A DNA stretch of 64,000 nucleotides, from assembly GCA_051955985.1 (NCBI GenBank), contig JBQCGD010000079.1:15360-79359 (forward strand), written 5' to 3'. Origin of the DNA: DATKPA01 sp051955985. GTDB taxonomy: Bacteria > Planctomycetota > Phycisphaerae > WQYP01. A program made the translations under genes and the position numbers. Below, piece by piece: positions 8,466-17,170 of the stretch (the first letter of the stretch is position 1; each line of letters starts with the position of its first letter). The notes under the pieces were generated by a model. It had not been told where the DNA came from. It saw only the letters and a list, made by a program, of their open reading frames with translations, and did no database searches.

Positions 8466-9386
8466 ATGAAAAGGCTCTTCACATGCATCGCCTGCCTGTT
8501 GCTTCTGCTTGTTCTTTCCCCGCCGCGGCGCTGCGCCTCTGCGCCGCAGGAGGTCCCCGTGCCGGATAACAGCATTTCCTTCAAAATCGCCTACCTGCTT
8601 CGTGAGCATCTCGAACTCGCCGAGCAGGAAACGGACGTCTCCCCGGTGATCAGGGAAACCAGCGACCGCCAGTCGCTCCTCCTGATGGATGCCGCTTCTA
8701 CCGATGCCCGCCACCGCCGGACGCTGGAAGAGTTCTTCATCTCCCCGCAGCAGCTTCGCAACCAGATCGCCGGGCGGGCCGGAATCTCGCGCGCCGACCT
8801 CCGCGACGAACACCGCCGCGCACTCAAGTCCATGAAGATCCGCTTCGGCCTCGAAATCCCTCTCGCCCTCGACACCGACCTGGCCAACCACGACCCGGCC
8901 GAACGCATGTCCGACGGCACCGTCATCCACACCTCCTACCAGGCCCTGCACCTCCCCTCGTTTCTCCCCGAATTCCCCCTCACCGACCGGGAGCTCAATC
9001 ACTCCTGGAACGCCGCCGCGATGATCACCTACGGCGCCGGCGAGTTTGCGGTGAATTACTCGACGAAGATCATCGCCAAGGAAGCCGCCCTGTGGCGCCT
9101 GCAAATTGACCTCTTGCCCAAGGAATCCTCGGTCACGCGGGACCAGTTCACGCTGACGCTGCACCCCGCCGGCTCATGCACCGTGACCATTTCCGCCCTC
9201 GATCAAAGTTACCTCTCCGCCAGGGGCGAGTTCCATCTGCTCGTCAACGGAACCCTTGCAGTGGAAGACGGCAAGCGCGAAGCGCAGCTTCTCGATTACA
9301 CCAACAAATTCGAATGGTCGCGCGTCCCGGTTATTTTCGACGCCGAACACGTCTCGGCAATCGCCTGGAAGCCGGATGCGCCTTGA
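8466..9386 (+). CDS. Secreted protein of unknown function, last gene of the cassette
   Basis: This 306-aa protein begins MKRLFTCIACLLLLLVLSPPRRC, a clear Sec signal peptide possibly ending near a cysteine or Ala26. The mature region is soluble, with a helical first half (LLREHLELAEQE...) and a beta-rich second half. I recognise no family. It starts 26 bp after the metallophosphoesterase frame on the same strand. A periplasmic partner beside a putative exported enzyme could be a cognate protective protein, but that is only a contextual guess. Confidence 0.6.
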   Translation: MKRLFTCIACLLLLLVLSPPRRCASAPQEVPVPDNSISFKIAYLLREHLELAEQETDVSPVIRETSDRQSLLLMDAASTDARHRRTLEEFFISPQQLRNQIAGRAGISRADLRDEHRRALKSMKIRFGLEIPLALDTDLANHDPAERMSDGTVIHTSYQALHLPSFLPEFPLTDRELNHSWNAAAMITYGAGEFAVNYSTKIIAKEAALWRLQIDLLPKESSVTRDQFTLTLHPAGSCTVTISALDQSYLSARGEFHLLVNGTLAVEDGKREAQLLDYTNKFEWSRVPVIFDAEHVSAIAWKPDAP

Positions 9387-9407
9387 GGAACGTCGCGCCC
9401 GCTCCGT

Positions 9408-10871
9408 TTAAAAACCGTATTCCCGCCAGCGCTTCGTCACCCGCTCGCGCGTCCCCTCATCCATCTGGATCTCCCCCGGCCATTCCCGCACCACCCCCTC
9501 CCCCGGCCACTTCTTCGTCGCATCGATCCCCATCTTGCTCCCCGCCCCCTCATACGGCGCCGCATGGTCCAGGATGTCCAGCGGCCCATCCACCATCATG
9601 ATGTCCCGCTTCGGATCGACATTCCCCGCCACGTGGAACATCACATCGTCGACGGAATGCACATCCACATCCTCATCGACGACGACGATCATCTTCGTCC
9701 ACGCCATCTGCCCCGCGCCCCAGATCGCGCTCATCACCTTGCGCGCGTGGTACGGATATTCCTTCTTGATCTTGACGAACGCGCACGAATGAAACACCCC
9801 GAACATCGGCAAGTCATAATCAATAATGTCCGGCACCAGGATTTTCAGCAGCGGCAAAAACAACCGCTCCGTCGCCTTGCCGAGGTAATAATCCTCCTGC
9901 GGCGGCTTCCCCACGATCGTCGTGGGATACACCGGGTTCTTCCGATGCGTGATCGCCGTCACGTTGAACACCGGATACTGCCCGGCGAGCGAATAAAAAC
10001 CGGTGTGATCGCCGAACGGCCCCTCCAGGATCGTCTGCTTCGGATCGACCCACCCCTCGATGACAATCTCGCAATTCGCCGACACTTCCAGCGGCACCGT
10101 CTTGCACGGCACAAGATCCAGCCCGCGCCCCTGCAAAAAGCCCGCAAACATGTGCTCATCAATTCCGGGCGGCAAGGGCGCCGTCGCCGCATACGGCAAC
10201 ACGCTCTCACCCCCGAGCGTAATCGCCAGCGGGCACCTCTCCCCGCGCTTCGCCCACGCCCGGAAGTGCCGAGCGCCATCGTGGTGCATGTGCCAGTGCA
10301 TCGCCGTCATCTTCGGCCCGAACACCTGCACGCGGTACATTCCGAGGTTCCGCGCCCCCGTCTCCGGATGCTTCGTCACAATCTGCCCGAACGTGATGTA
10401 CTTCCCGCCATCCTCCGGCCAGCACTGAATCACCGGCAGCTTCGTCAGGTCCGCATCGTCCGTGTGCACGACTTCCTGGCAAAGCGCCCCGCTCCCGCTC
10501 CCCCGCACCTTCGGCACGTACGACCCGATCTTCAAAAAATCCACCCCCTTCTTCAGCTTGTTCCAAATCCCCACCGGCACTTCCGGCCGCGTCATCTCCG
10601 CAATCCGCCCCGCCAGTTCATCAAAATTCTCGCACCCCAGCGCCATGTGCATCCGCTTGTACGACCCAAACGTGTTGATCGCCAGCGGCAACTCGCTCCC
10701 CGCCACGGTCTCAAACAACAGCGCCTGGTTCTTCACCCCCCCTAGCTGTTTGGAGACGCGGTCCGTGATCTCCGTCACTTCCAGCACCGGATCGACGCTC
10801 GCCTTCACCCGCCGCAATTCCCCCGCCCCTTCGAGCGCTTTCAAAAAACTCTGCAGATCGTCGTATGGCAT
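9408..10871 (-). CDS. ubiD: UbiD-family (de)carboxylase
   Basis: This 487-aa protein matches the UbiD family in length and in diagnostic blocks: DLQSFLKALEGAGELRRV at the N-terminus, MYRVQVFGP, MHWHMHHDGARH, the highly conserved EGPFGDHTGFYS and the C-terminal IGIDATKKW-like segment. UbiD enzymes use prenylated FMN (made by UbiX) for reversible decarboxylation of aromatic or unsaturated acids. The classical role is 3-polyprenyl-4-hydroxybenzoate decarboxylation in quinone synthesis, and many homologues act in menaquinone (futalosine) or aromatic pathways. No ubiX or other quinone genes are in the window, so the substrate is open. It is convergent with the 8466 gene. Confidence 0.92.
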   Translation of the reverse strand: MPYDDLQSFLKALEGAGELRRVKASVDPVLEVTEITDRVSKQLGGVKNQALLFETVAGSELPLAINTFGSYKRMHMALGCENFDELAGRIAEMTRPEVPVGIWNKLKKGVDFLKIGSYVPKVRGSGSGALCQEVVHTDDADLTKLPVIQCWPEDGGKYITFGQIVTKHPETGARNLGMYRVQVFGPKMTAMHWHMHHDGARHFRAWAKRGERCPLAITLGGESVLPYAATAPLPPGIDEHMFAGFLQGRGLDLVPCKTVPLEVSANCEIVIEGWVDPKQTILEGPFGDHTGFYSLAGQYPVFNVTAITHRKNPVYPTTIVGKPPQEDYYLGKATERLFLPLLKILVPDIIDYDLPMFGVFHSCAFVKIKKEYPYHARKVMSAIWGAGQMAWTKMIVVVDEDVDVHSVDDVMFHVAGNVDPKRDIMMVDGPLDILDHAAPYEGAGSKMGIDATKKWPGEGVVREWPGEIQMDEGTRERVTKRWREYGF

Positions 10872-10936
10872 GCCGCGTATCCTAGACGCCCGCGCACAAA
10901 CTTGGCAAACTTCCCTCTCTCAAGGAGCACCCAAAG

Positions 10937-10967
10937 ACGCCCGTCGCCCGCAGGCGACGCGGGCACC
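10937..10967 (+). repeat. Dispersed palindromic repeat A, copy 1
   Basis: This roughly 30-bp element has arms around CCGTCGCCCG / CAGGCGACGCGGG. Near-identical copies occur at 54770-54799 (one difference) and, inverted, at 25211-25240. It sits in the divergent gap between ubiD and ispE. Confidence 0.75.
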
Positions 10968-10996
10968 ATGCACCCGCTCATTGGACCCTGAATCCC

Positions 10997-11905
10997 ATGC
11001 CCACACATCGCATCCAATCCCTCCCCACCGGACAACTCCAAATCCTCGCCCCCGCCAAGCTCAACCTCGGCCTGCGCGTCTATCCCCTCCGCCCAGACGG
11101 CTTCCACCCTCTCGAAACCTGGATGGTCCCCACCTCGTGGCATGACACGCTCACCTTCACGCCGGGCGGTCCGCTCCAATTGAAAATCACCGGCCGGGCC
11201 GAAGGAATCCCCACTGACATCGACAAAAACCTCATCGGCCGCGCCGCCACCAAACTCGCCGCCCACGCCGGCATCCAGCCGACCGGCACCATCGAACTTC
11301 ACAAGGTGCTCCCCCCCGGCGGCGGCCTCGGCGGCGGCTCCTCCGATGCGGCCAATACCCTCGTCATGCTCAACCACGCCTGGAAACTCCACCTCCCGGA
11401 GCAGACGCTGATCGACCTCGCCGCCACCCTCGGCTCCGACATCCCCTTCTTCATCCCGCAAACCCCCGCCCTCTGCACCGGCCGCGGCGAAATCATGACC
11501 CCCCTGCCCGGAACGCACCCCCTCTACGCCATCCTCATCATCCCCCCCCCAGGCTGCCCCACCGGCGAGGTCTACAAAAACTTCGACGCCGGCCACCAGC
11601 ACCCCGACTCCATCCGCACAACCAAAACCCATTGGCAGAAACTCGCCACCCTCCCCGCCGGCGAACTCCTCAACGAACTCGTCAACGACCTCGAACCCCC
11701 CGCCTTCCACGTCGCCCCCTGGCTCAAACAGCTCCGCGACGACCTCACCGCCAACTCCGCCCGTCCCATCCACATGACCGGCAGCGGCTCCACCCTCTTC
11801 ACCCTCGCCGCCTCCAGCGCCGAAGCCCACCACCTCCAGCAAAAACTTGAAGCCGCCCTCCCCGCCGACCACGCCGCCCTCCCCACCCAACTCCTCACCC
11901 AATAA
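10997..11905 (+). CDS. ispE: 4-diphosphocytidyl-2-C-methyl-D-erythritol kinase
   Basis: This 302-aa GHMP kinase has APAKLNLGLRV near the N-terminus, the glycine-rich ATP loop PPGGGLGGGSSDAANTL (residues about 103-119), SDIPFF and the third motif HMTGSGSTLF. This set is characteristic of IspE, which phosphorylates CDP-ME in the MEP isoprenoid pathway. Length is normal. The start has only a weak upstream GGA, so the exact N-terminus is uncertain, but codons before LAPAKLNL should include the true start. It is divergent from ubiD with palindrome A between them. Codon third positions are overwhelmingly C. Confidence 0.95.
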   Translation: MPTHRIQSLPTGQLQILAPAKLNLGLRVYPLRPDGFHPLETWMVPTSWHDTLTFTPGGPLQLKITGRAEGIPTDIDKNLIGRAATKLAAHAGIQPTGTIELHKVLPPGGGLGGGSSDAANTLVMLNHAWKLHLPEQTLIDLAATLGSDIPFFIPQTPALCTGRGEIMTPLPGTHPLYAILIIPPPGCPTGEVYKNFDAGHQHPDSIRTTKTHWQKLATLPAGELLNELVNDLEPPAFHVAPWLKQLRDDLTANSARPIHMTGSGSTLFTLAASSAEAHHLQQKLEAALPADHAALPTQLLTQ

Positions 11906-11947
11906 CCTGCTACCCCTCATATTACTGCTACACTGCTACCACTGATA

Positions 11948-13117
11948 TCACTCTTTCCGCCGCATCCCCACCCACCCCGCCACCGCCAGCACCAGCACGC
12001 TCCCCACCAGGAACCCCACCGGCACGCTCGCAATTGCCAGCACCTTGCCGATGCCCCACCTCCCCGGACCTGCCGCATGCGCATCCGGCGAAACCTCCTC
12101 CCCGCCAAGCACCTTCCCCTCCGCGAGGTCCTGCAATTCCCCGTGCTCCCCCACCACAAACGTCCGCTTCGCCTGACCATTGAACACCCGCGTCCCCGCC
12201 GGCATCTTCTTCCACAGGTCAAAATAATCCGCCGGCAGCGGCTCGTTGATCCGAATCGCCGGCGCATCCCCCGCGCGATCCACCTTCACCCGCACGACTG
12301 CCCCGTCCGGCAACACCTCACGCCCCGCCGTCGCCAGCCAGAACTTGCCTCCCTTCCCTGAAATCTCCTCCGCCTTCTCCACGTCCCACTCCGTGACCTC
12401 ATTCTTCCGCGACCCGAAGTACTTCTGCCGCACCGGCAGGAAATCCCGCCCCGGGTCCAGCCACAACGTCGCATCCACGTGAAACCACCCGCCGTTGTCC
12501 ACCACGTAACACCACGCGGACTCGATCTTCTCCAGCCGCGGCCGCACCGTCGTGAACTTGTCCCGCAGAAACGCCGGAAGACTCGCACTCTCCACCAGCG
12601 GCTCGCGACGCCCCTCGTCGCACAACAGGTTCAACTGAATAAAACGCTCCCGCGCCAACTCCACATTCCTCACGACGCCCGGCAGCATCCCGCCCACATG
12701 GTTGTATTCCTGGTACCAGCTGCTCACCCGCCCATTGAACGCAATCCACTGATGAAACGAATTCTCATCCCGCGGCCCGTAGTGGCGATCGATCATCACC
12801 TGCCGCCGCGCCGCCCCGCCGCCCGCCGGACGGCTCGCCGCCCCGACAACATCATGCCCGCGGATGTCGATGTGCGCCGCATAATGCGCCCGCTCGTCCC
12901 CGCTCTCGTTGGAGGTGCTGTGAAATGAAACCGACAGCGTCTCAATCCCCGCGCGCCGCGACTCCACCGCCCGCAGAATCCCGCCCTTTTTCAGCGTCGC
13001 CCGCGGCGCCTCCTCCGTCGCTGCCGCCCCCGGCTGCGAGGTCGCCGTCGTCTGTCCCGAAACAGCCGCCGCCATCACCGCCACCCCGACAAGAACACCC
13101 GCGATCATCCGCTTCAT
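11948..13117 (-). CDS. Exported, C-terminally anchored protein of unknown function
   Basis: The start was set at 13117 (MKRMIAGVLVGVAVMAAAVSGQ) because the upstream extension is a low-complexity artefact while this ATG opens a good signal peptide. The 389-aa product has a large extracytoplasmic domain whose strand-rich layout (FHQWIAFNGRVSSWYQEY, CYVVDNGGWFHVDATLWLDP) loosely resembles LolA/LppX-type lipid-carrier folds. It ends with a transmembrane helix (VPVGFLVGSVLVLAVAGWVG) and a basic MRRKE tail. This looks like a type I membrane topology. The function is unknown. Confidence 0.65.
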   Translation of the reverse strand: MKRMIAGVLVGVAVMAAAVSGQTTATSQPGAAATEEAPRATLKKGGILRAVESRRAGIETLSVSFHSTSNESGDERAHYAAHIDIRGHDVVGAASRPAGGGAARRQVMIDRHYGPRDENSFHQWIAFNGRVSSWYQEYNHVGGMLPGVVRNVELARERFIQLNLLCDEGRREPLVESASLPAFLRDKFTTVRPRLEKIESAWCYVVDNGGWFHVDATLWLDPGRDFLPVRQKYFGSRKNEVTEWDVEKAEEISGKGGKFWLATAGREVLPDGAVVRVKVDRAGDAPAIRINEPLPADYFDLWKKMPAGTRVFNGQAKRTFVVGEHGELQDLAEGKVLGGEEVSPDAHAAGPGRWGIGKVLAIASVPVGFLVGSVLVLAVAGWVGMRRKE

Positions 13118-13217
13118 GCCGCCATCATAACCGCCCCCGCCGCAACGCAAACGCCAGTGCGTTTGCGTCCGAACCCGAACCCTCCATAATAAGTGGTTTC
13201 CCCAGAACGGAGCCTTC

Positions 13218-14048
13218 ATGCAACCTTCCGATTCCGCCTCCCCGGCGCCCTACCCCGCCACCCCCAGCGAACAGCAGGCCATGATCCGCCGCCGCTCCCT
13301 CCCGATCGCCATCGCCGGCGCCATCTGCGGCATCGGCGCCCTCGCCCTGATGCTCACCTCGCCCGCCGGCCTCAACCGCCCGCCCAATATCTACGGCGTC
13401 AACCTTTCCTTCTGCGCGATGATGATGGGCATCGGCATCCTCTTCTACGCCCGCCACACCCCCGGCACGCGCCTCGCCGCCGCCGCCTGCATTCTCGCCA
13501 TCCTCACCGGATTCGCCGGCCCGCTCGTCTACACCAAGCAAACCCTCGATTTCAAAGGCGCCACCGAAGCCGGCGAGCTCGCCCACATCACCGCCATCGA
13601 CAAGGCCGCTCGCCAGTATGCCGATGCCCACGACGGCAACTACGCCCCCGACCTCGCCACCCTCCTCGACGCCAACCTCCTTTCCACCGACATCCTCCAC
13701 TCCCCCTACGAAGCCGGCACCTATGCCTGGCCCACCACCCTCCCCGCACACGATGCCCTCGAAAAACTCATCACCGACCACGCCGACTACCAGTACTTCG
13801 GCGCCGGCCTCAAAACCGTCGACCCCAAAAACCCGCAGGCCCAATCCGAATTTGACCACATCATCATCGTCGCCAAACGCTACCCCATCGCCCGAAAAGA
13901 AATCTCCATCGCCTTCGGCGACGGCCACGCCGACTTCGTCACCGGCGACGACTGGGAACTCCTTTGGACCCGCTCCAACGACGCCCGCCGCTCCCTCGGC
14001 TTCCCCGAAGTCCGCCGCCCCTCCACCAGCGAACCGGCCCCAAAATGA
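13218..14048 (+). CDS. Membrane protein with prepilin-like (H-X9-DG) C-terminal region
   Basis: This 276-aa protein has three N-terminal hydrophobic segments (residues about 27-50, 60-78 and 85-105). The remaining soluble region resembles the C-terminal part of planctomycete type II pseudopilin-like proteins: an AIDKAARQYADAHDGNYAPDLATLL helix followed by ISIAFGDGHADFVTGDDW. A classical prepilin peptidase site is not evident, so it is not a standard pilin. Its stop codon directly abuts a heptanucleotide repeat (14049-14079). The role is unknown. Confidence 0.65.
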   Translation: MQPSDSASPAPYPATPSEQQAMIRRRSLPIAIAGAICGIGALALMLTSPAGLNRPPNIYGVNLSFCAMMMGIGILFYARHTPGTRLAAAACILAILTGFAGPLVYTKQTLDFKGATEAGELAHITAIDKAARQYADAHDGNYAPDLATLLDANLLSTDILHSPYEAGTYAWPTTLPAHDALEKLITDHADYQYFGAGLKTVDPKNPQAQSEFDHIIIVAKRYPIARKEISIAFGDGHADFVTGDDWELLWTRSNDARRSLGFPEVRRPSTSEPAPK

Positions 14049-14079
14049 AATTCTGAATTCTGAATCCTGAACTCTGAAT
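14049..14079 (+). repeat. Heptanucleotide tandem repeat (ATTCTGA unit)
   Basis: About four imperfect 7-bp units (ATTCTGA, ATTCTGA, ATCCTGA, ACTCTGA) begin immediately after the stop codon of the 13218 gene. They fill the gap to the convergent rfbD-like gene. Confidence 0.8.
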
Positions 14080-14976
14080 TCACCGCAAGTACTTCGCCTT
14101 CACAAACCTCTCCAACCCCTCTTCCCAACTCCGCATCCGATCCAACCCCAACCCGCGCAGCTTCGCATTATCCAGCACCGAATACCGCGGCCGCTTCGCC
14201 GGCGCTGCATACACGCTGCTCGCCACCGGCTCAATCGTGTGCTTCACCCCCGCCAGTTCCAGCCCCCGCTTCGCGAACGCATACCACGTCACCTCCCCAT
14301 GACTCACCGCGTGATAAAGCCCCGGCGGACACTTCTCCTTCCCCGCCTCCAGCATCACCGCCAACTGCACCGAAAGATCATCCGTCGGCGTCGGCGCCAC
14401 CGTCTGATCATCCACCACGCGCAAATGCTTCCCCTCCCGCGCCGCCTTCACCATCGTGTCCACAAAATTCAGCCCCCCCTTCAACTTGCACCCCGCAATC
14501 CCAAACAACACCCACGACCGCACCACATACCCAAAGTTCTGCGCATGCGCCAGCGTCATGCAATCCCCCCCAAACCGCGTCAGCGAGTAAATCGAATTCG
14601 GATGCACCGCCGCCGACTCCGGCACCGGCTTACCCTCCGGCCACCCTTCCCCCCCCCCAACCACATAATCTGTCCCGATCTGCACAAACAGAACGCCGCG
14701 AGCCTCGCACGCCTTCGCCATCTCCCGCACCGCGACGACATTCGTCCGATACGCCGCATCCGTCTCCTTCTCGCACAAATCGACATTATGAAACGCCGCC
14801 GTATTGATCACCGCCTCCGGCTTCCGCGCATCCAGCATCCCCCCCACCGCCGCCGCATCCGTAATATCCAGCTCCGCCCGCCCCGAAAACGAAGCCACCT
14901 CATGCCCCCGCCCCGGCAGAATCCGCTGCAAATCAAACCCCAACTGTCCCGACGTTCCGATAACCGCAATCTTCAT
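14080..14976 (-). CDS. rfbD: dTDP-4-dehydrorhamnose reductase (RmlD/RfbD family)
   Basis: The start at 14976 (MKIAVIGTSGQLG) gives 298 aa, the usual RmlD length, with the NAD(P)-binding GxxGQLG loop at residues 7-13. Other family marks are INTAAFHNVDLCE, the TDYVVGG loop, the SDR YxxxK region shifted to IYSLTRFGGD, and HAVSHGEVTWYAFA. In RmlD, Tyr and Lys of YGxTKxxGE are catalytic. Here the position reads YSLTRFGG, so the lysine is replaced by arginine. The family reduces dTDP-4-keto-L-rhamnose to dTDP-L-rhamnose; the altered YxxxK leaves exact activity uncertain. No other rml genes lie nearby. Confidence 0.85.
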   Translation of the reverse strand: MKIAVIGTSGQLGFDLQRILPGRGHEVASFSGRAELDITDAAAVGGMLDARKPEAVINTAAFHNVDLCEKETDAAYRTNVVAVREMAKACEARGVLFVQIGTDYVVGGGEGWPEGKPVPESAAVHPNSIYSLTRFGGDCMTLAHAQNFGYVVRSWVLFGIAGCKLKGGLNFVDTMVKAAREGKHLRVVDDQTVAPTPTDDLSVQLAVMLEAGKEKCPPGLYHAVSHGEVTWYAFAKRGLELAGVKHTIEPVASSVYAAPAKRPRYSVLDNAKLRGLGLDRMRSWEEGLERFVKAKYLR

Positions 14977-15074
14977 AGTCACCCTGTCCAAAAGAAGCCC
15001 GCAGCACTCTACCCCGACACTCCCCTGTTTCCAACGGAAGCCGCCCCGCATAGAATACCGATGATCTATTCGAC

Positions 15075-15132
15075 GGCGATGGAGTTCGCCTGAACCGCCT
15101 CGATCTTCCCGATCGTCGCTGATAACTCCTGC
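15075..15132 (+). ncRNA. Fluoride riboswitch aptamer (crcB motif)
   Basis: The sequence shows the crcB consensus: a 5' stem-loop GGCGATGGAGTTCGCC (15075-15090), a following TGAACCG, a helix around 15098-15117, and the closing GCTGATAACTCCTGC (15118-15132), whose CTCC can pair with GGAG in the first loop region as in the known pseudoknotted fold. Fluoride aptamers of this form sense F- through a Mg2+ cluster. It lies upstream of a terminator (15177-15213) and a CLC-F-type antiporter gene, which is the expected genetic context. Both its sequence and its downstream gene point the same way. Confidence 0.9.
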
Positions 15133-15176
15133 ACGGGCACCGCCTGGCGGGAGCGTTCCATTCGAGACGCAACGAA

Positions 15177-15213
15177 ACAAAAACCCTGCCGGCTCCCCGT
15201 CAGGGTTTTTTGT
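15177..15213 (+). terminator. Intrinsic terminator, expression platform of the fluoride riboswitch
   Basis: Arms 15177-15188 and 15201-15213 form a stem with a GC core (CCCTG/CAGGG) flanked by A5/T6. The terminator lies between the aptamer and the clcF ribosome-binding site (GGAG, 15214-15217). Fluoride binding would be expected to prevent termination and allow clcF transcription. Confidence 0.85.
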
Positions 15214-15226
15214 TGGAGTGCACCTC

Positions 15227-16573
15227 ATGCCGTTTCGCTGGGACTTCCGCGAGCATCTTGGCCAGGCGAAATTCTTCCTGCGCTGGCTCGCCCTTACGCT
15301 GCCCCTCGGCGCCTTCGTCGGCTCCGCCATCGCCCTCTTCCTCTGGAGCCTCGATCGCGCCACCGAAATCCGCTGGGCCACCACGACCGCCAACGGCCTC
15401 CCCTGGCTTCTCTACCTGCTTCCCCTCGCCGGCATCCTCATCGTCGGCATGTACCGCCTCTGGGGCGCCAAGGCCGAGGCCGGCAACAACCTCATCGTCG
15501 ATGAAATCCACGAGCCCGGCGGCGGCGTGCCGGCAAGAATGGCACCCCTCGTCCTCATCGGCACCGTCCTCACCCACCTCTTCGGCGGCTCCGCGGGCCG
15601 CGAAGGCACCGCCGTCCAAATGGGCGGCAGCATCGCCGGCACACTTGCCCGCGCGATCCGCCTCTCCGCCTACGACACCCGGCTCCTCCTCATGGCCGGC
15701 GTCGCCGCAGGCTTCGGCGCGGTCTTCGGAACACCTCTCGCCGGCGCGGTCTTCGCCATGGAAGTCATCGCCATCGGCCGCCTCAACTACGAGGCCATCA
15801 TCCCCTGCCTCCTCGCCTCCCTCATCGGCGACCGCGTCTGCCTCGCCTGGGGCATCCATCACACCCTCTACCGCATCGACACCCTCCACCGCCTCCCCGG
15901 CTTCTACGAACCCCCGCACCTCGAATGGTCCGTCGCCTGGAAGGTCCTCATCGCCTCCATCGCCTTCGGCCTCGCGAGCGTCCTGTTTGCCGAGCTCACC
16001 CACGGCCTCGCGGCGCTTTTCAAAAAAATCCGCTGGCCCATCCTCCGCCCCGTCCTCGGCGCGCTCGTTGTCATCGGCCTCGCCTTTCTCATCGGCCGCG
16101 ATTATCTCGGACTCGGCGTCACCGCGCCTCCGGGCTCGCACGATGTCACCCTCGTCTCCTGCTTCAACCCCGGCGGCGCCACCCTCTGGAGCTGGTGGTG
16201 GAAACTCCTCTTCACCGCCATCACCCTCAGTTGCGGCTTCAAAGGCGGCGAAGTCACCCCCCTCTTCTTCATCGGCGCCGCACTCGGCAACACACTCGCC
16301 ACCCTCATGCACGCCCCCACCGACCTCTTCGCCGGCCTCGGCTTCGTCGCTGTCTTCGCCGGCGCCACCAACACCCCCCTCGCCTGCACCCTCATGGCCG
16401 TCGAACTCTTCGGTTCCGGCCCCGTCGTCTACTTCGCCATCGCCTGCATCATCGCGTACCTCTTCAGCGGCCACACCGGCATTTATCTCTCGCAGCGCAT
16501 CGGCACGCCCAAACGAAAGAATCTTGCCACCGGAGGGACCCTCCGCTCCCTCCGCAATCACCCGCGCGCATGA
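15227..16573 (+). CDS. clcF: CLC-F type fluoride/proton antiporter
   Basis: The ATG at 15227 was chosen over the in-frame GTG at 15218 because GGAG (15214-15217) lies 9 nt before it. The 448-aa polytopic protein is a CLC transporter. The external glutamate block reads GREGTAVQM (residues 124-132, Glu126) and the selectivity block reads GNNLIVDEIHE (86-96). From family knowledge, GNN replacing GSGIP and GREGT replacing GREGP mark the fluoride-specific CLC-F clade, which exports F- in exchange for H+. FKGGEVTPLFFIG is the later ion-coordinating region. The upstream fluoride riboswitch independently supports this specificity. Confidence 0.93.
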   Translation: MPFRWDFREHLGQAKFFLRWLALTLPLGAFVGSAIALFLWSLDRATEIRWATTTANGLPWLLYLLPLAGILIVGMYRLWGAKAEAGNNLIVDEIHEPGGGVPARMAPLVLIGTVLTHLFGGSAGREGTAVQMGGSIAGTLARAIRLSAYDTRLLLMAGVAAGFGAVFGTPLAGAVFAMEVIAIGRLNYEAIIPCLLASLIGDRVCLAWGIHHTLYRIDTLHRLPGFYEPPHLEWSVAWKVLIASIAFGLASVLFAELTHGLAALFKKIRWPILRPVLGALVVIGLAFLIGRDYLGLGVTAPPGSHDVTLVSCFNPGGATLWSWWWKLLFTAITLSCGFKGGEVTPLFFIGAALGNTLATLMHAPTDLFAGLGFVAVFAGATNTPLACTLMAVELFGSGPVVYFAIACIIAYLFSGHTGIYLSQRIGTPKRKNLATGGTLRSLRNHPRA

Positions 16574-16576
16574 AAA

Positions 16577-16608
16577 AACCCCGGCTGCTCAGTTCCGGGG
16601 TTCTTTTG
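16577..16608 (+). terminator. Intrinsic terminator after clcF
   Basis: The stem AACCCCGG (16577-16584) / CCGGGGTT (16595-16602) is followed by CTTTT and begins 3 nt after the clcF stop codon. Confidence 0.85.
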
Positions 16609-16700
16609 TGGAGATCGTTCTCTTCGGGAGATCGGCCGAGGACGACTCCTGCGTTTCTCAGAAGTCGTACGACGGCGGTTCAATAAAGTTCGAGATGTTT

Positions 16701-16835
16701 TTACAGAGAAGGCATTTTCGTTTGTGACACAATGATGACAATCCACGTCAGCGTGAAAATCACCAGGCTGAGAGTCACCACAAAGCCACGGGGATCTTTC
16801 CGGGAACCGGCCATCTGCGAATGATCCAACTGCAT
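16701..16835 (-). CDS. Small single-span membrane protein
   Basis: A 44-codon frame starts at an ATG (16835) with GAAGGA about 9 nt upstream. It encodes a short charged N-terminus (HSQMAGSRKDPRG), one strong hydrophobic segment (FVVTLSLVIFTLTWIVIIV) and the tail SQTKMPSL. The good ribosome-binding site and the clean membrane segment support a real small protein. No family is recognised. Confidence 0.5.
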   Translation of the reverse strand: MQLDHSQMAGSRKDPRGFVVTLSLVIFTLTWIVIIVSQTKMPSL

Positions 16836-17170
16836 CAGTGAAAGTCCTTCGTCAGGGTGCCGCCTCCGTTCAAAGACTACTCCCGAATTCCGGGGCGACA
16901 AGGAGGAGTTCCGCGATCTCAGCACCAAGGGGAGGCTGTCCCCGATAAAAAACGTTCAAAAGCCATCCGATTTTGCACTTTTTCGTACCGTCGCCCGGCC
17001 AAAAACATGCTTCGACGGCCCCGCAATCTTCCGGTTCGCTCCCTTTGCTCTCCTTCCCAGCTTCGCGCGCCGCAAAAACGGGACGACCACGCGCGAGGGC
17101 GTGGTCGTCTCGTATTTCATCCAAAGTGCCAATGCACGCCCCCGTACTTTTGCGAGGGGCGCGCGCTTCT
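16836..17170. other. Intergenic region downstream of the XRE gene
   Basis: This 335-bp stretch carries the strong terminator hairpin at 17074-17113 and no convincing gene. It also lies where plus-strand GC skew changes from C-rich to G-rich. Confidence 0.5.
17074..17113 (-). terminator. Intrinsic terminator of the XRE regulator gene
   Basis: A 15-bp stem with one mismatch (arms 17078-17092 and 17099-17113) has a 6-nt loop. On the minus strand it is followed by a T5 tract (17078-17074). It lies about 58 bp downstream of the XRE gene. Confidence 0.8.
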
